64,000 nucleotides of DNA from Parabacteroides hominis (GCF_014287585.1 NZ_JACOOJ010000006.1:62001-126000); one strand, 5' to 3'. Shown: positions 44,258 to 54,005, counted from the stretch's first letter. Program-made: numbers and translations. Notes: generated by a model not told the origin, from the sequence alone.

Positions 44258-44461
44258 ACCTTTGCCCCTTGAATGGGGCATACAGTCTCATGCGATAAAT
44301 GAAAAAGCAAAATAGAATAGCGTATTTTCCCTTATTGAAAGATGTACTAACCAAGCTTTCACTCTTCCACCAGTGGGGAAGAGAAAACTCCGATTAAGTA
44401 ATTTCTTTACTTGATCTTTATTATCCGATTCTTATAATTTAAAACTCGTAAACAATAACGT
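44258..44461 (+). promoter_or_regulatory. Promoter and structured leader of the efflux operon
   Basis: The -7 box TACCTTTG is at 44258-44265. A hairpin GCCCC-TTGAAT-GGGGC (44265-44280) spans the expected transcript start. The leader of about 190 nt also has CTCTTCC/GGAAGAG (44362-44383) and AAGTAA/TTACTT (about 44395-44412) stems. This looks like a regulated leader or operator region, function unknown. Confidence 0.5.
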
Positions 44462-45781
44462 ATGAGCAAATTCACTTTGTTCATAATGTCGCTTTGCGCG
44501 TCATTATGTCCTATGGGTTCGCATGCCCAGAATGTGGCCCGGCGAGTCGTGTCCATCGATGAGATGTTCTCGCTTGCCGACCAAAACAGTAAATCACTAC
44601 GCCCGTTTGCTACCGGAATGGCAGAAGCGCGGGAAGGAGTAAGGGTGGCCAGGAATGCCCGGTTGCCGGAGATTGATGCTTCTTTGTCTTTTAGTTATTT
44701 AGGGGACGGCCGTATGATGGACCGGAATTTCTCCGATGGTTTTAATGCACCGATGCCGCATTTTGGCAATAATTTTGCCATCGAAGCTACGCAGGCCGTC
44801 TATACGGGAGGGGCCGTCTCCAACGGGATAGCGATCGCCAAGTTGCAGGAAGAACTTGCCGGCTTGGATATGGAAAACAACCGCGATAAGATACGCTTTA
44901 TGCTGGTCGGTTATTATCTCGACCTTTTTAAGCAGCAGAACATGTATCGGGTGTATGAAAAGAATATCGAACAGACCCGGCAAGTGCTGAAGGACATCCG
45001 GGCGAAAGGCAACGAGGGAATCGTGCTGAAGAACGACATTACCCGTTATGAGCTGTTGCTGTCTAACCTCGAACTGACCCGTACGCAGATTGAAAATACG
45101 ATCGTGATCCTGAATAATAATCTGACGACGACACTCGGACTGCCGGCAACAGTCATGCTTGAACCCGATACGGCGCTGTTGTCTAAAGTCCTGCCGGTAG
45201 AAGATACCGAAAGTTGGACCCATACGGCATTCTCTAATTCTCCTGTCCTGAAACAACTGGAATTGGGTGTACAGATGAGCAAGCATCAAGATAAAATCAT
45301 CCGTTCGGAGCGTTTACCCAAAGTCGCTTTGTTTGCCGGTAATAAGTTGGACGGGCCGATCATCATAGAAGTGCCGCCAATCGACAAGAACTTTAATTAC
45401 TGGTATGTGGGCGTAGGTGTGAAGTATAATTTCTCTTCCCTCTACAAGACGAATAAATCCCTGAACCGGAGCAAATATGCCATACGCCGTAACATCGAGC
45501 AGTATGACGATGCAAAGGAGCAGACCGAATTGGCAGTGAAAGCCGGGCATATCAAGTATCTGGAATCTTTTGTCGAACTCAATACGCAGGAGAAGAGTGT
45601 GGAACTGGCTAACCAGAATTATGCCGTTGTCAGCAACCGCTATAAGAATGACATGGCACTCATCACCGATATGCTGGATGCAAGCAACTCCAAGCTGGCA
45701 GCCGAGCTGCAACTGGTAAACGCCCAGATTAATACCGTATACAATTATTACAAACTTCTTTATATATCAGGAACATTATAA
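44462..45781 (+). CDS. TolC family outer membrane efflux protein
   Basis: A 439-residue TolC-type protein with a signal peptide (about 1-23, ending GSHAQ). Two repeats of long helices and strands are visible (about 35-235 and 245-439). It is the outer membrane channel of the three-gene efflux system, 11 bases before the adaptor gene. Length and composition are normal for the family. Confidence 0.88.
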   Translation: MSKFTLFIMSLCASLCPMGSHAQNVARRVVSIDEMFSLADQNSKSLRPFATGMAEAREGVRVARNARLPEIDASLSFSYLGDGRMMDRNFSDGFNAPMPHFGNNFAIEATQAVYTGGAVSNGIAIAKLQEELAGLDMENNRDKIRFMLVGYYLDLFKQQNMYRVYEKNIEQTRQVLKDIRAKGNEGIVLKNDITRYELLLSNLELTRTQIENTIVILNNNLTTTLGLPATVMLEPDTALLSKVLPVEDTESWTHTAFSNSPVLKQLELGVQMSKHQDKIIRSERLPKVALFAGNKLDGPIIIEVPPIDKNFNYWYVGVGVKYNFSSLYKTNKSLNRSKYAIRRNIEQYDDAKEQTELAVKAGHIKYLESFVELNTQEKSVELANQNYAVVSNRYKNDMALITDMLDASNSKLAAELQLVNAQINTVYNYYKLLYISGTL

Positions 45782-45792
45782 ATATTACAGTC

Positions 45793-46827
45793 ATGACTCG
45801 AAGAAATAAGAAAATAGCATTCAATATCTGTATCATTATTCTATTGGTAGCCGCCTTTGCATGGGTTTGTTCTCGCTTTATCCATTTAGGGAATGTCGAA
45901 TTTACCGATAATGCGCAGGTTCGCCAGCAGATCGTGCCGGTGAACAGCCGCGTACCGGGCTTTATCAAGAAAATCTATTTCACGGAATACCAGGAAGTGC
46001 ATAAAGGCGATACGTTGGCTTTGATTGAAGAGGCCGAATTCCGTTTCCGGGTGGCACAGGCGGAGGCTGATTATCAAAATGCCCTGTCCGGAAAGACGGT
46101 GATGACGTCGACTATCCATACGACTCAGAACAATATCTCCGTTTCCGATGCCGGGGTACAGGAGGCTAAAATCAGGCTGGAAAATGCGGAGCGTGAATAT
46201 AAACGCTATAAGAACCTTTTGGCCCAGGATGCCGTTACTCGCCAGCAGTATGATGCCATCAAGACGGAATATGAAGCGTCGAAAGCCCGTTACGAACTGT
46301 TGTCCCGGCAGAAACATTCGACGGCGCTTGTCAAGCAGGAGCAGACCCGGCGGTTGGAACAGACAGAGGCCGGTATCAAGTTGGCGGAAGCAGCTTTGGA
46401 GATTGCCCGTCTGGATTTGTCCTATACGGTTATCATCGCCCCGTGCGACGGAACTACCGGACGCAAGGAAATCCAGGAAGGACAGTTGGTGCAGCCCGGA
46501 CAGACATTGGTGGATCTGGTGGACGAGAATGAAAAATGGGTAGTTGCCAACTACAAGGAAACGCAGACGGCCAATATCTATGAAGGACTGCCGGTCGATC
46601 TGGAAGTGGATGCCATTCCCGGCGTGGTCTTTAAAGGGGTTGTCAAATCTATTTCACGGGCTACGGGAGCCAGTTTTTCACTGATCCCGCAGGATAATTC
46701 GGCTGGTAATTTTGTCAAGGTGGAACAGCGCATACCTGTGCGTATCGAGTTTGCGGAGAATAATAAGCCGGAAGATATGAAGCGTTTGCGTGCCGGTATG
46801 AATGTTGAATGTATCGTAAACTATTGA
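45793..46827 (+). CDS. HlyD/EmrA family periplasmic adaptor
   Basis: A 344-residue membrane fusion protein. One N-terminal membrane anchor (about 10-32) is followed by a split lipoyl-like domain (VPVNSRVPGFIKKIYFTEYQEVHKGD at the front, IIAPCDGTTGRKEIQEGQLVQPGQ at the back), a coiled-coil hairpin (about 85-205) and a beta-barrel domain. Matches EmrA-type adaptors, which link an MFS pump to TolC. 3 bases before the MFS gene. Confidence 0.9.
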   Translation: MTRRNKKIAFNICIIILLVAAFAWVCSRFIHLGNVEFTDNAQVRQQIVPVNSRVPGFIKKIYFTEYQEVHKGDTLALIEEAEFRFRVAQAEADYQNALSGKTVMTSTIHTTQNNISVSDAGVQEAKIRLENAEREYKRYKNLLAQDAVTRQQYDAIKTEYEASKARYELLSRQKHSTALVKQEQTRRLEQTEAGIKLAEAALEIARLDLSYTVIIAPCDGTTGRKEIQEGQLVQPGQTLVDLVDENEKWVVANYKETQTANIYEGLPVDLEVDAIPGVVFKGVVKSISRATGASFSLIPQDNSAGNFVKVEQRIPVRIEFAENNKPEDMKRLRAGMNVECIVNY

Positions 46828-46830
46828 TGT

Positions 46831-48420
46831 ATGCATGATATAGGACCTTTCTCGATTCCTGCCATGCGCGACTTTGTTCCTGAAAAGCTAAGGCCGTGGA
46901 TTGTGATAGCCATAGTCATTGTCTTTCAGCTTTCGGGAGGTGTCTATTTAGCGGCCGTCAGCGAGATGGTCGGATCGACAGCTTTGTTGCAGGAAGATGT
47001 GATGATGGCAGGATATGCTTCTTTGGTGGGAATGTCGCTGACTTTTGCCGTGATGTTCCGGCTGAAGTTCCGGTTTCCGTCGAAGACGGCTTTGCTGGTT
47101 TGCAGTGCCGTGCTTATAGCCAGTAATCTGATCTGTATGTGTACCCGCAGTGTCCCGATACTGGTTACGGTCAGTTTTATTGCCGGCTTTTTCCGTATGT
47201 GGGGGACGTTCGAATGCAATTCAACGGTTCAGCTCTGGATAACGCCTAAGCGCGATTTGTCTGTTTTCTTTTGTTATATCTACCTGTTGGTGCAAAGTTG
47301 TATCCAACTGTCAGGGCTGATCACGGTCTATACGGCGTTCTGGGCGAAATGGGAGTTTATGCACTGGCTGATAATCGGACTTCTTTTGCTGGTGATGATC
47401 GTAACCATGCTGATCTTCCGCAACTACCGCTCGATGCCCAAACTGCCTCTTTACGGGATCGACTGGCTGGGTGCGATTATGTGGGGAGCGATCTTGATGT
47501 GTTTGATCTTCATTTGTGTATACGGGGAGCATTATGATTGGTTCGATTCTGTTTATATCCGGATGGCGGCCTTGGCGGGAATAGTCCTGCTGCTTCTGAA
47601 TCTCTGGCGCGCCTCTTTCATCCGGCATCCGTTCATAGCGTTGAGGACCTGGCGGTTCAAAGCGGTCTACACGACTTTCTTGCTTTATATCATAGTCGAT
47701 ATTTTGTTGGCGCCGGAGCATCTGTTCGAGCATATTTATATGGAATCGATCCTGAAATATGATTCGCTGAATCTGATTTCATTGAACTGGGTCGTACTTT
47801 TAGGTATTGTGTCAGGAAGCATATTCACCTATTTGACGTTTGCCCGCCATAAATGGGCGTACCGGAAAATGACGGTTATCGCTTTCCTGTTGATAACGGC
47901 CTATCTGATGATGTTCTATTTTACGCTCGATTACAACCTGCCGAAAGAGTCGTTGATGCTGCCTTTGTTCCTGAGGAGTTTCGGGTATGTGATTATTGCG
48001 ATCTGCTTTATCACGGCATTGTCCCGCGTCCCTTTCGAGAACTTCTTTGAAGCTGTATCGGTACAGGCATTTGTCAGTGCGGCTTTCGGGGGCGCATTGG
48101 GAACAGCCTTGCTCGGACGTGTGCTGACAATCGTAATGAAGAAGAATGCTGTGCATTTGGGGGCGACGCTCGACCATGTGAACCTGTTGGCAAACCATTT
48201 GCCATTAGGTGAGCTTTACGGTGCTTTGCACCAGCAGGCGTTGATGGTGTCGATGAAAGAGTTGTACGGCTGGCTTACGCTGGTCAGTCTCTTTTGTCTT
48301 TTCCTTTTCCTGATAAACGAGAATTCCGCCCGCCCGTTCCATGCTCTTCACCCGCGATACAGGCTTATCCGCCGTGCGATTAAGCATGATCTGAGGATGA
48401 GGAAGCTGTGGAAAAGATGA
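46831..48420 (+). CDS. MFS efflux transporter, EmrB/DHA2-like
   Basis: A 529-residue protein with about 14 hydrophobic segments, the count of the DHA2 (EmrB) drug-proton antiporters. It follows the EmrA-like adaptor and TolC-like channel in one operon, so the three should form a tripartite pump from cytoplasm to outside. The C-terminus is strongly basic (RLIRRAIKHDLRMRKLWKR). Substrate unknown. Confidence 0.85.
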   Translation: MHDIGPFSIPAMRDFVPEKLRPWIVIAIVIVFQLSGGVYLAAVSEMVGSTALLQEDVMMAGYASLVGMSLTFAVMFRLKFRFPSKTALLVCSAVLIASNLICMCTRSVPILVTVSFIAGFFRMWGTFECNSTVQLWITPKRDLSVFFCYIYLLVQSCIQLSGLITVYTAFWAKWEFMHWLIIGLLLLVMIVTMLIFRNYRSMPKLPLYGIDWLGAIMWGAILMCLIFICVYGEHYDWFDSVYIRMAALAGIVLLLLNLWRASFIRHPFIALRTWRFKAVYTTFLLYIIVDILLAPEHLFEHIYMESILKYDSLNLISLNWVVLLGIVSGSIFTYLTFARHKWAYRKMTVIAFLLITAYLMMFYFTLDYNLPKESLMLPLFLRSFGYVIIAICFITALSRVPFENFFEAVSVQAFVSAAFGGALGTALLGRVLTIVMKKNAVHLGATLDHVNLLANHLPLGELYGALHQQALMVSMKELYGWLTLVSLFCLFLFLINENSARPFHALHPRYRLIRRAIKHDLRMRKLWKR

Positions 48421-48496
48421 TACTTTAAGCTTTTTAATGAACTGTCCGGTAGGGGGATTTCCACTTCTTATTGTCATTATAAAAAACAACGATGAT

Positions 48497-49102
48497 ATGT
48501 GGCGATGCGGATTGGCTTTTTTATCCCTCTTTTTGTCTACGACGTTTCTCTTGGCACAAAATTCCTTGTACCAGGATTCGGTATGGGTGTCCGAGATGCT
48601 GGCAGGCAAAGATACGATACGGCTTAATCCGGAATATCTGAAAGCGATCGGGAACGGAACCTTGATAAATCTGGGACAACCCCTGGAACTCGAATCATCC
48701 CGATTGCCGATCCTGAAAGACTTTTCGGAATATATAAAAGCGGATACTGTTCGGCGATTATTGCAAATCGACTCCCTTCCTCCGGCAGTGTTTTGGCTCT
48801 ATCGAGGGGTGGACATGCTACATGCTGATAGTCGGGGAGACTATAAGAAGCCTATCAAATCGTTGGTTATAAGCAATCAGATACGATTGGGCAATTCACC
48901 TTTTTACGGAAGAGCCGGGACACAGAATCTTTTTCTGCCGGAGGTGAAGGACGGGCAGCGGAGAGGATCGGCAGGGGTTACCATAACGCTCCATTTTTCA
49001 ATGGAAGATATGTTGCGTTACGCCTTTTGGAAAAGCGAACGGGATAAAAAGCGCAATCGAAAACGGGACTTTACCTGGAAGCACTATAATTCGTACCCTT
49101 AA
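48497..49102 (+). CDS. DUF4858-like secreted protein
   Basis: A 201-residue protein; the ATG at 48497 begins a signal peptide (MWRCGLAFLSLFLSTTFLLA). The mature part begins QNSLYQDSVWVSEMLAGKD and has DTIRLNPEYLKAIGNGTLIN, which resembles DUF4858 proteins of Bacteroides. The C-terminus is basic. Function unknown. It lies 76 bases after the efflux operon and could share its transcript. Confidence 0.6.
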   Translation: MWRCGLAFLSLFLSTTFLLAQNSLYQDSVWVSEMLAGKDTIRLNPEYLKAIGNGTLINLGQPLELESSRLPILKDFSEYIKADTVRRLLQIDSLPPAVFWLYRGVDMLHADSRGDYKKPIKSLVISNQIRLGNSPFYGRAGTQNLFLPEVKDGQRRGSAGVTITLHFSMEDMLRYAFWKSERDKKRNRKRDFTWKHYNSYP

Positions 49103-49151
49103 CGAAGATGGTCTAACGGAGTGTTATGGAGGGAAAGACACTTATCATAAA

Positions 49152-49168
49152 TGACAGGTATTCTGTCA
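49152..49168. promoter_or_regulatory. Inverted repeat upstream of the GH127 gene
   Basis: TGACAG-GTATT-CTGTCA, perfect 6-base arms, positioned about 32 bases upstream of the -7 box and flanked by A/T-rich near-symmetry. A plausible operator. Confidence 0.4.
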
Positions 49169-49199
49169 ATTTTATAACACGACATCACGGTTAACTCTC

Positions 49200-49207
49200 T
49201 ATTTTTG
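49200..49207 (+). promoter_or_regulatory. -7 promoter box of the GH127 gene
   Basis: TATTTTTG, 28 bases before the start codon. Confidence 0.5.
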
Positions 49208-49235
49208 TTTCTGTAATGCTTAATTTCTTAATATT

Positions 49236-51113
49236 ATGATGATACTGTTCAAGGTGAAAACCTTTTCCTTCTTGTTGGCTTGTGCATGTTCGGCGTCGGG
49301 CATGGCGCAGGTAGTCAATAACTCTCCTGTAAAACAGGTGAAAATATCCGGTTATGTAGGGACTCGAATAACTGATTGTATCGAACATCGTGTGAAAGCG
49401 CAGGATGTGGATCATCTGGTCGAGCCGTTCCGTCACCAGACGGAGAAGTCGCGTTGGCAAAGCGAGTTCTGGGGGAAATGGATTCAAGGGGCGATCGCTT
49501 CTTATCGTTATAACCAGGACCCGGAACTCTACCGGATCATAAAGGATGCAGCCGAATCTCTTATGGCGACGCAGTCGGCAAACGGATATATCGGAAATTA
49601 TGCGCCGGAATACCAATTGCAGCAGTGGGATGTCTGGGGACGTAAATATACCTCGCTGGGTCTGATTGCCTGGTACGATTTGTCGGGAGATAAGAAAGCG
49701 TTGGAAGCTGCCTGCAAAGTTGTCGATCATTTGATGACGCAGGTCGGCCCCGGAAAGGTGGATATCGTCTCGACGGGCAATTATATCGGTATGCCGAGCT
49801 CGTCTGTCCTCGAACCTGTCATGTATCTGTATAACCGGACGAAAGAGGCGCGCTATCTCGACTTTGCCAAATATATTGTCGGACAGTGGGAGACACCCGG
49901 CGGCCCGCAGTTGATCAGCAAAGCGATTGACGAAGTGCCCGTAGCCAACCGTTTCCCGCATCCGAAAACCTGGTTTTCAAGGGAGAACGGGCAGAAAGCC
50001 TATGAAATGATGTCTTGCTACGAAGGCTTGCTCGAACTGTATAAGGTGACGGGCAATCCGCTTTATCTCTCCGTCGTCGAAAAGACGGTCGGGCATATCG
50101 TACGCGAAGAGATCAATGTGGCCGGATCGGGCAGCGCATTCGAATGCTGGTATGGCGGGAAGGAACGGCAGACACAGCCTACTTACCATACGATGGAGAC
50201 TTGCGTGACCTTTACCTGGATGCAACTTTGCAACCGCCTGTTGCAGATGACGGGCAACTCCCTGTATGCCGATTATATGGAGACTGCTATCTATAATGCT
50301 TTGATGGCTTCTTTGAAAGCGGATGCTTCGCAGATAGCCAAATATAGCCCGCTGGAAGGCTGGCGTCATGAAGGGGAGGAGCAATGCGGCATGCACATCA
50401 ACTGTTGCAATGCGAACGGTCCGCGTGCTTTTGCCATGATCCCTCAATTCGCCTATCAGGTTCAGGACGATTGTGTCCGGGTGAATTTCTATGCTCCTTC
50501 GGAGGCGGAGTTGGTATTGCCGGGCAAGAAACCGGTCCGGTTGAAGCAGACGACCGATTATCCGCGAACGGACCAGATCGAGATAGAGGTCGATCCGGCT
50601 AAAGAGGCGGCTTTCACTATTGCCTTGCGTATTCCGGCATGGAGCAAGATTGCAACGGTTTCCGTGAATGGAAGTCCGGAGAGCGGTGTCCTGCAAGGAG
50701 CTTATTTACCGGTAAGCCGTAAGTGGAAGAAGGGCGACCGGATCACTGTCAAGCTCGATTTGCGTGCCCGCTTGGTGGAAAGGAACCAGGCACAGGCCAT
50801 TGTGCGCGGTCCGCTTGTATTGGCTCGCGACAGTCGTTTTGGGGATGGTTTTGTCGATGAAGCGTCTGTTATCGTAAGCAAAGACGGGTATGTGGAACTG
50901 ACTCCTGTGGAGGCTCCCGATTTTGCATGGCTGGCTTTTACCGCTCCGATGGTGTTAGGTACGGATTTAGAAAGCAACCGGGTCCCGAAGCAGATCCATT
51001 TCTGCGATTTTGCCTCTGCCGGGAATACCTGGGATAAGACGCAGCGTTACCGGGTGTGGTTGCCGAAGACATTGAATGTGATGCATTCGCCTTATAAGCC
51101 GTATAACCAATAG
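49236..51113 (+). CDS. Glycoside hydrolase family 127-like beta-L-arabinofuranosidase (DUF1680)
   Basis: A 625-residue secreted glycosidase. The signal peptide is about residues 1-24. An (alpha/alpha)6 barrel follows, with the metal-and-catalysis residues of GH127/GH146 in HTMETCVTF (E321, C323) and HINCCNANGPRAF (C390, C391). In characterised members one of these Cys is the nucleophile, held by zinc. The C-terminal 200 residues are beta-rich. Likely removes beta-L-arabinofuranose from plant glycans or glycoproteins. No SusCD pair is adjacent, so it is not in an obvious polysaccharide utilisation locus here. Confidence 0.85.
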   Translation: MMILFKVKTFSFLLACACSASGMAQVVNNSPVKQVKISGYVGTRITDCIEHRVKAQDVDHLVEPFRHQTEKSRWQSEFWGKWIQGAIASYRYNQDPELYRIIKDAAESLMATQSANGYIGNYAPEYQLQQWDVWGRKYTSLGLIAWYDLSGDKKALEAACKVVDHLMTQVGPGKVDIVSTGNYIGMPSSSVLEPVMYLYNRTKEARYLDFAKYIVGQWETPGGPQLISKAIDEVPVANRFPHPKTWFSRENGQKAYEMMSCYEGLLELYKVTGNPLYLSVVEKTVGHIVREEINVAGSGSAFECWYGGKERQTQPTYHTMETCVTFTWMQLCNRLLQMTGNSLYADYMETAIYNALMASLKADASQIAKYSPLEGWRHEGEEQCGMHINCCNANGPRAFAMIPQFAYQVQDDCVRVNFYAPSEAELVLPGKKPVRLKQTTDYPRTDQIEIEVDPAKEAAFTIALRIPAWSKIATVSVNGSPESGVLQGAYLPVSRKWKKGDRITVKLDLRARLVERNQAQAIVRGPLVLARDSRFGDGFVDEASVIVSKDGYVELTPVEAPDFAWLAFTAPMVLGTDLESNRVPKQIHFCDFASAGNTWDKTQRYRVWLPKTLNVMHSPYKPYNQ

Positions 51114-51139
51114 GTAGATATTGCATATTGACAAATGTG

Positions 51140-51202
51140 AAGGAGCTGTGTCAAAATCCACGATCCTGTCATCTCGGATCGTGGATTTTGACACAGCTCC
51201 TT
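51140..51202. terminator. Perfect 27-bp hairpin after the GH127 gene
   Basis: Arms 51140-51166 and 51176-51202 are perfectly complementary around a 9-base loop; the outer part reads GGAGCTGTGTCAAAAT. It shares the CTGTGTCAAAAT segment with the hairpin at 31927. Confidence 0.8.
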
Positions 51203-51399
51203 TAGGGTTATTGTATAATGTTGTTTTTTTAACAACAAGGCACATCCTTTGTGAATTGCTGCAAATTCCGGTGATTTATGGAGGAAAAAGGCCTTCCTGC
51301 CAGGAGGTGCGCAGTTTATAGCCACAAAGACGGTCGCCATCCCCGTGAGATGCCGAGGTCATGCACAACGAAGACGGTCGGAAGGTAAATAAAAATTCG

Positions 51400-51407
51400 T
51401 ACCTTTG
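51400..51407 (+). promoter_or_regulatory. -7 promoter box of the UvrD/PcrA gene
   Basis: TACCTTTG. The transcript should begin near 51414, which rules out the in-frame TTG at 51405 as start and favours GTG at 51429. Confidence 0.55.
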
Positions 51408-51428
51408 TGCCCTAAAAATACAAGATAC

Positions 51429-53738
51429 GTGGAAGAATATCTGAAACAATTGAATGAAAGTCAGCGCGAAGCGGTTGTCTATACCGACGGACCTTCGCTT
51501 GTGGTAGCCGGAGCCGGATCGGGAAAGACACGTGTGCTGACCTACAAGATAGCTTATCTTTTGCAACAAGGGTTGCCTCCCCAAAGCATTCTGGCACTTA
51601 CTTTTACCAATAAGGCGGCACGCGAGATGAAAGAGCGTGTAGCCTCCCTGACGGATGAACAGACGGCACGACGGCTATGGATGGGGACGTTCCATTCCAT
51701 CTTCTCCCGCATTCTCCGCTATGAGGCGGAGCGTATCGGTTATCCTTCCAATTTCACTATTTACGATGCGACCGATTCCAAAAGCCTGCTCCGTTCCATT
51801 ATGAAGGAGATGCAGCTCGACGACAAGGTGTACCGGCCGGGAATGATACAGAGCCGTATCTCGAATGCAAAAAATGCGCTTGTCACCTATAAGGCCTACG
51901 AGCAGAACAAGGAGCTGGTGCAACATGATATAGATTCGAAAGTTCCTTTGCTGCGTGAGATTTATAAGCGGTATCAGAACCGTTGCATGCAAGCGGGAGC
52001 AATGGATTTCGACGATTTGCTGCTGCAAACGAATATCCTGTTCCGCGACCATCCGGACGTATTAGAGAAGTACAGGAGCTTTTTTCAGTTTGTGTTGGTG
52101 GACGAGTACCAGGACACGAACTTTGCCCAACATCTGATCGTGCAACGCTTGTGCGAAGTGCATCGCCGCATCTGCGTGGTGGGGGATGATGCGCAGAGCA
52201 TCTATTCGTTCCGTGGAGCCAATATCGATAATATCCTGCAATTCAAGAACCAGTATCCGGGTTGCCGCATTTTCAAACTGGAACGGAATTACCGTTCGAC
52301 GCAGAATATCGTAAACGCGGCAAACAGCTTGATCCATAAGAATACGAAACAGATACAGAAAACTGTTTATTCGGAAAAGGAAGAGGGTAACAAGGTGTCC
52401 ATTTGTTCATCCTATTCCGATTATGAAGAGGGATATGCCGTTGCCGGCAAGATTAACGATATGCGGATGCGGAATTACGATTATGCTGATTTTGCCATCC
52501 TGTACCGGACCAACGCCCAGTCACGCATCTTGGAAGAAGCCCTGCGCAAACGGGGGATTCCTTACAAGATATACGGAGGCTTGTCTTTCTATCAGCGTAA
52601 GGAAGTAAAGGATGTCATCTCGTACCTTCGCCTGATCATCAACCCGCATGACGAGGAGGCTTTCAAACGTGTGATAAACTATCCGGCTCGCGGAATAGGC
52701 GATACCACCCTGAACAAGCTGATTGCAGCCGCGACCGAGCATAACGTCAGCTTGTGGACCGTACTGGACGATCCGATCGGTTATGCCTTGCAGATAAATA
52801 ATGGTACGGCAAAGAAGCTAAGCGATTTCCGGGAACTTATCTCCGGCTTTATCCAACGGAATGTTAAACTCTCTGCCGAAGAAATCGCCTCTGCGGTGGT
52901 GAAGGAAAGCGGTATTGTCAGTACTTTGTTTCAAGACCGCTCGGTGGAAGGAATCAGCAAGCAGGAAAACTTGCAGGAGTTATTGAAAGGTATTGCCGAG
53001 TTTTGTGAGATACGCCGCGAGGAAGGGGCGGAGCACGTCTCGCTTGCAGACTTCCTGTCTGAAGTATCGCTGTTGACAGACCAGGATAACGATAAGGAAG
53101 AACAGGCAAACAAGGTGACGATGATGACGGTGCATGCAGCCAAAGGCTTGGAGTTTCGGAATGTTTTCGTTGTCGGGCTGGAAGAGGACCTGTTTCCCTC
53201 CGCCATGTCGAAAGACAATCCGAGGGCGGTGGAGGAAGAACGCCGCCTCTTCTACGTCGCCATTACCCGTGCGGAAGAAAACTGTGTGCTGACATACGCC
53301 AAAAGCCGTTATCGGAATGGCCAGAGCGCCATGTGTTCGCCCAGCCGTTTCTTAAAGGATATCGATACCCAATATATTTATAAGACGAAAGATGCCATTG
53401 CTGACGGTTTATTAACCGTCACTCGTCGTCCATCGGCTTTTTCTTCCTCCTTCCAACAACCGAAAGCTGTGGAAGAAGATACTTATGTTTCTCCGGTCGC
53501 TCAGGCTGCCGGGCGTCTGACACGGATGGAAACGGCTTCTTCGTCTCCGTCTTCTGCTCCGGCATCCGATCTGTCGGGCTTGTATGTAGGAGCTAAAGTC
53601 CGGCATGACCGCTTTGGAGAAGGAGAAGTGACTGCCATTGAAGGCGATGGTGGCAATGCTAAAGCAACTGTTTCATTTGCTCATTTCGGTCAAAAACAAC
53701 TGCTTTTGAAGTTTGCACGCTTGACAATTGTTGAATAA
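51429..53738 (+). CDS. UvrD/PcrA family ATP-dependent DNA helicase
   Basis: A 769-residue superfamily 1A helicase. The GTG at 51429 is the best start; it gives MEEYLKQLNESQREAVVYTD and places the start about 15 nt into the transcript. Motif I is VVAGAGSGKTRVLT, motif II is LVDEYQDTNFAQ, motif III is VVGDDAQSIYSFRGA, motif IV RNYRSTQNI, motif V VHAAKGLEFRNVFVVG. The C-terminus carries the Tudor-like RNA-polymerase-contact domain (about 715-769, GAKVRHDRFGEGEVTAIEG). Acts in repair and removal of stalled polymerases. Confidence 0.92.
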   Translation: MEEYLKQLNESQREAVVYTDGPSLVVAGAGSGKTRVLTYKIAYLLQQGLPPQSILALTFTNKAAREMKERVASLTDEQTARRLWMGTFHSIFSRILRYEAERIGYPSNFTIYDATDSKSLLRSIMKEMQLDDKVYRPGMIQSRISNAKNALVTYKAYEQNKELVQHDIDSKVPLLREIYKRYQNRCMQAGAMDFDDLLLQTNILFRDHPDVLEKYRSFFQFVLVDEYQDTNFAQHLIVQRLCEVHRRICVVGDDAQSIYSFRGANIDNILQFKNQYPGCRIFKLERNYRSTQNIVNAANSLIHKNTKQIQKTVYSEKEEGNKVSICSSYSDYEEGYAVAGKINDMRMRNYDYADFAILYRTNAQSRILEEALRKRGIPYKIYGGLSFYQRKEVKDVISYLRLIINPHDEEAFKRVINYPARGIGDTTLNKLIAAATEHNVSLWTVLDDPIGYALQINNGTAKKLSDFRELISGFIQRNVKLSAEEIASAVVKESGIVSTLFQDRSVEGISKQENLQELLKGIAEFCEIRREEGAEHVSLADFLSEVSLLTDQDNDKEEQANKVTMMTVHAAKGLEFRNVFVVGLEEDLFPSAMSKDNPRAVEEERRLFYVAITRAEENCVLTYAKSRYRNGQSAMCSPSRFLKDIDTQYIYKTKDAIADGLLTVTRRPSAFSSSFQQPKAVEEDTYVSPVAQAAGRLTRMETASSSPSSAPASDLSGLYVGAKVRHDRFGEGEVTAIEGDGGNAKATVSFAHFGQKQLLLKFARLTIVE

Positions 53739-53775
53739 ATCGGCTGAATCAATTGATATTCCGGGATGAATCCCT

Positions 53776-53783
53776 TATCTTTG
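53776..53783 (+). promoter_or_regulatory. -7 promoter box of the 34-residue membrane peptide gene
   Basis: TATCTTTG, 26 bases before the ATG at 53810. Confidence 0.5.
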
Positions 53784-53809
53784 AGGCATTAACGAATAAG
53801 TCATAAGTT

Positions 53810-53914
53810 ATGAATGCAGCAATATTTACATTCGGATTTTTATCTGTTGCGACAGTCGGTTTTTATATTTTCCTGCATACTCCGGCAGGTAAACGTTGGC
53901 TTGATAATTTATAA
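53810..53914 (+). CDS. 34-residue single-pass membrane peptide
   Basis: MNAAIFTFGFLSVATVGFYI begins one membrane helix (about 4-23), followed by a short basic tail (LHTPAGKRWLDNL). The gene is too short for usual gene callers but has its own TATCTTTG promoter box, a 20-nt leader and a terminator right after it, so expression is likely. Function unknown. Confidence 0.6.
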   Translation: MNAAIFTFGFLSVATVGFYIFLHTPAGKRWLDNL

Positions 53915-53946
53915 AAAAAATATCTCCCTCTCTGAGAGGAGCGTGG

Positions 53947-54005
53947 GGCATGTGATCTTCGTTTATCGCCTGGCAGCATTTTTGAAGATTACGTGCCTTT
54001 TTTTG
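53947..54005 (+). terminator. Terminator after the small membrane peptide gene
   Basis: GGCATGTGATCTTC pairs with GAAGATTACGTGCC (two G-U pairs in the plus-strand RNA), followed by a T run. Confidence 0.65.
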
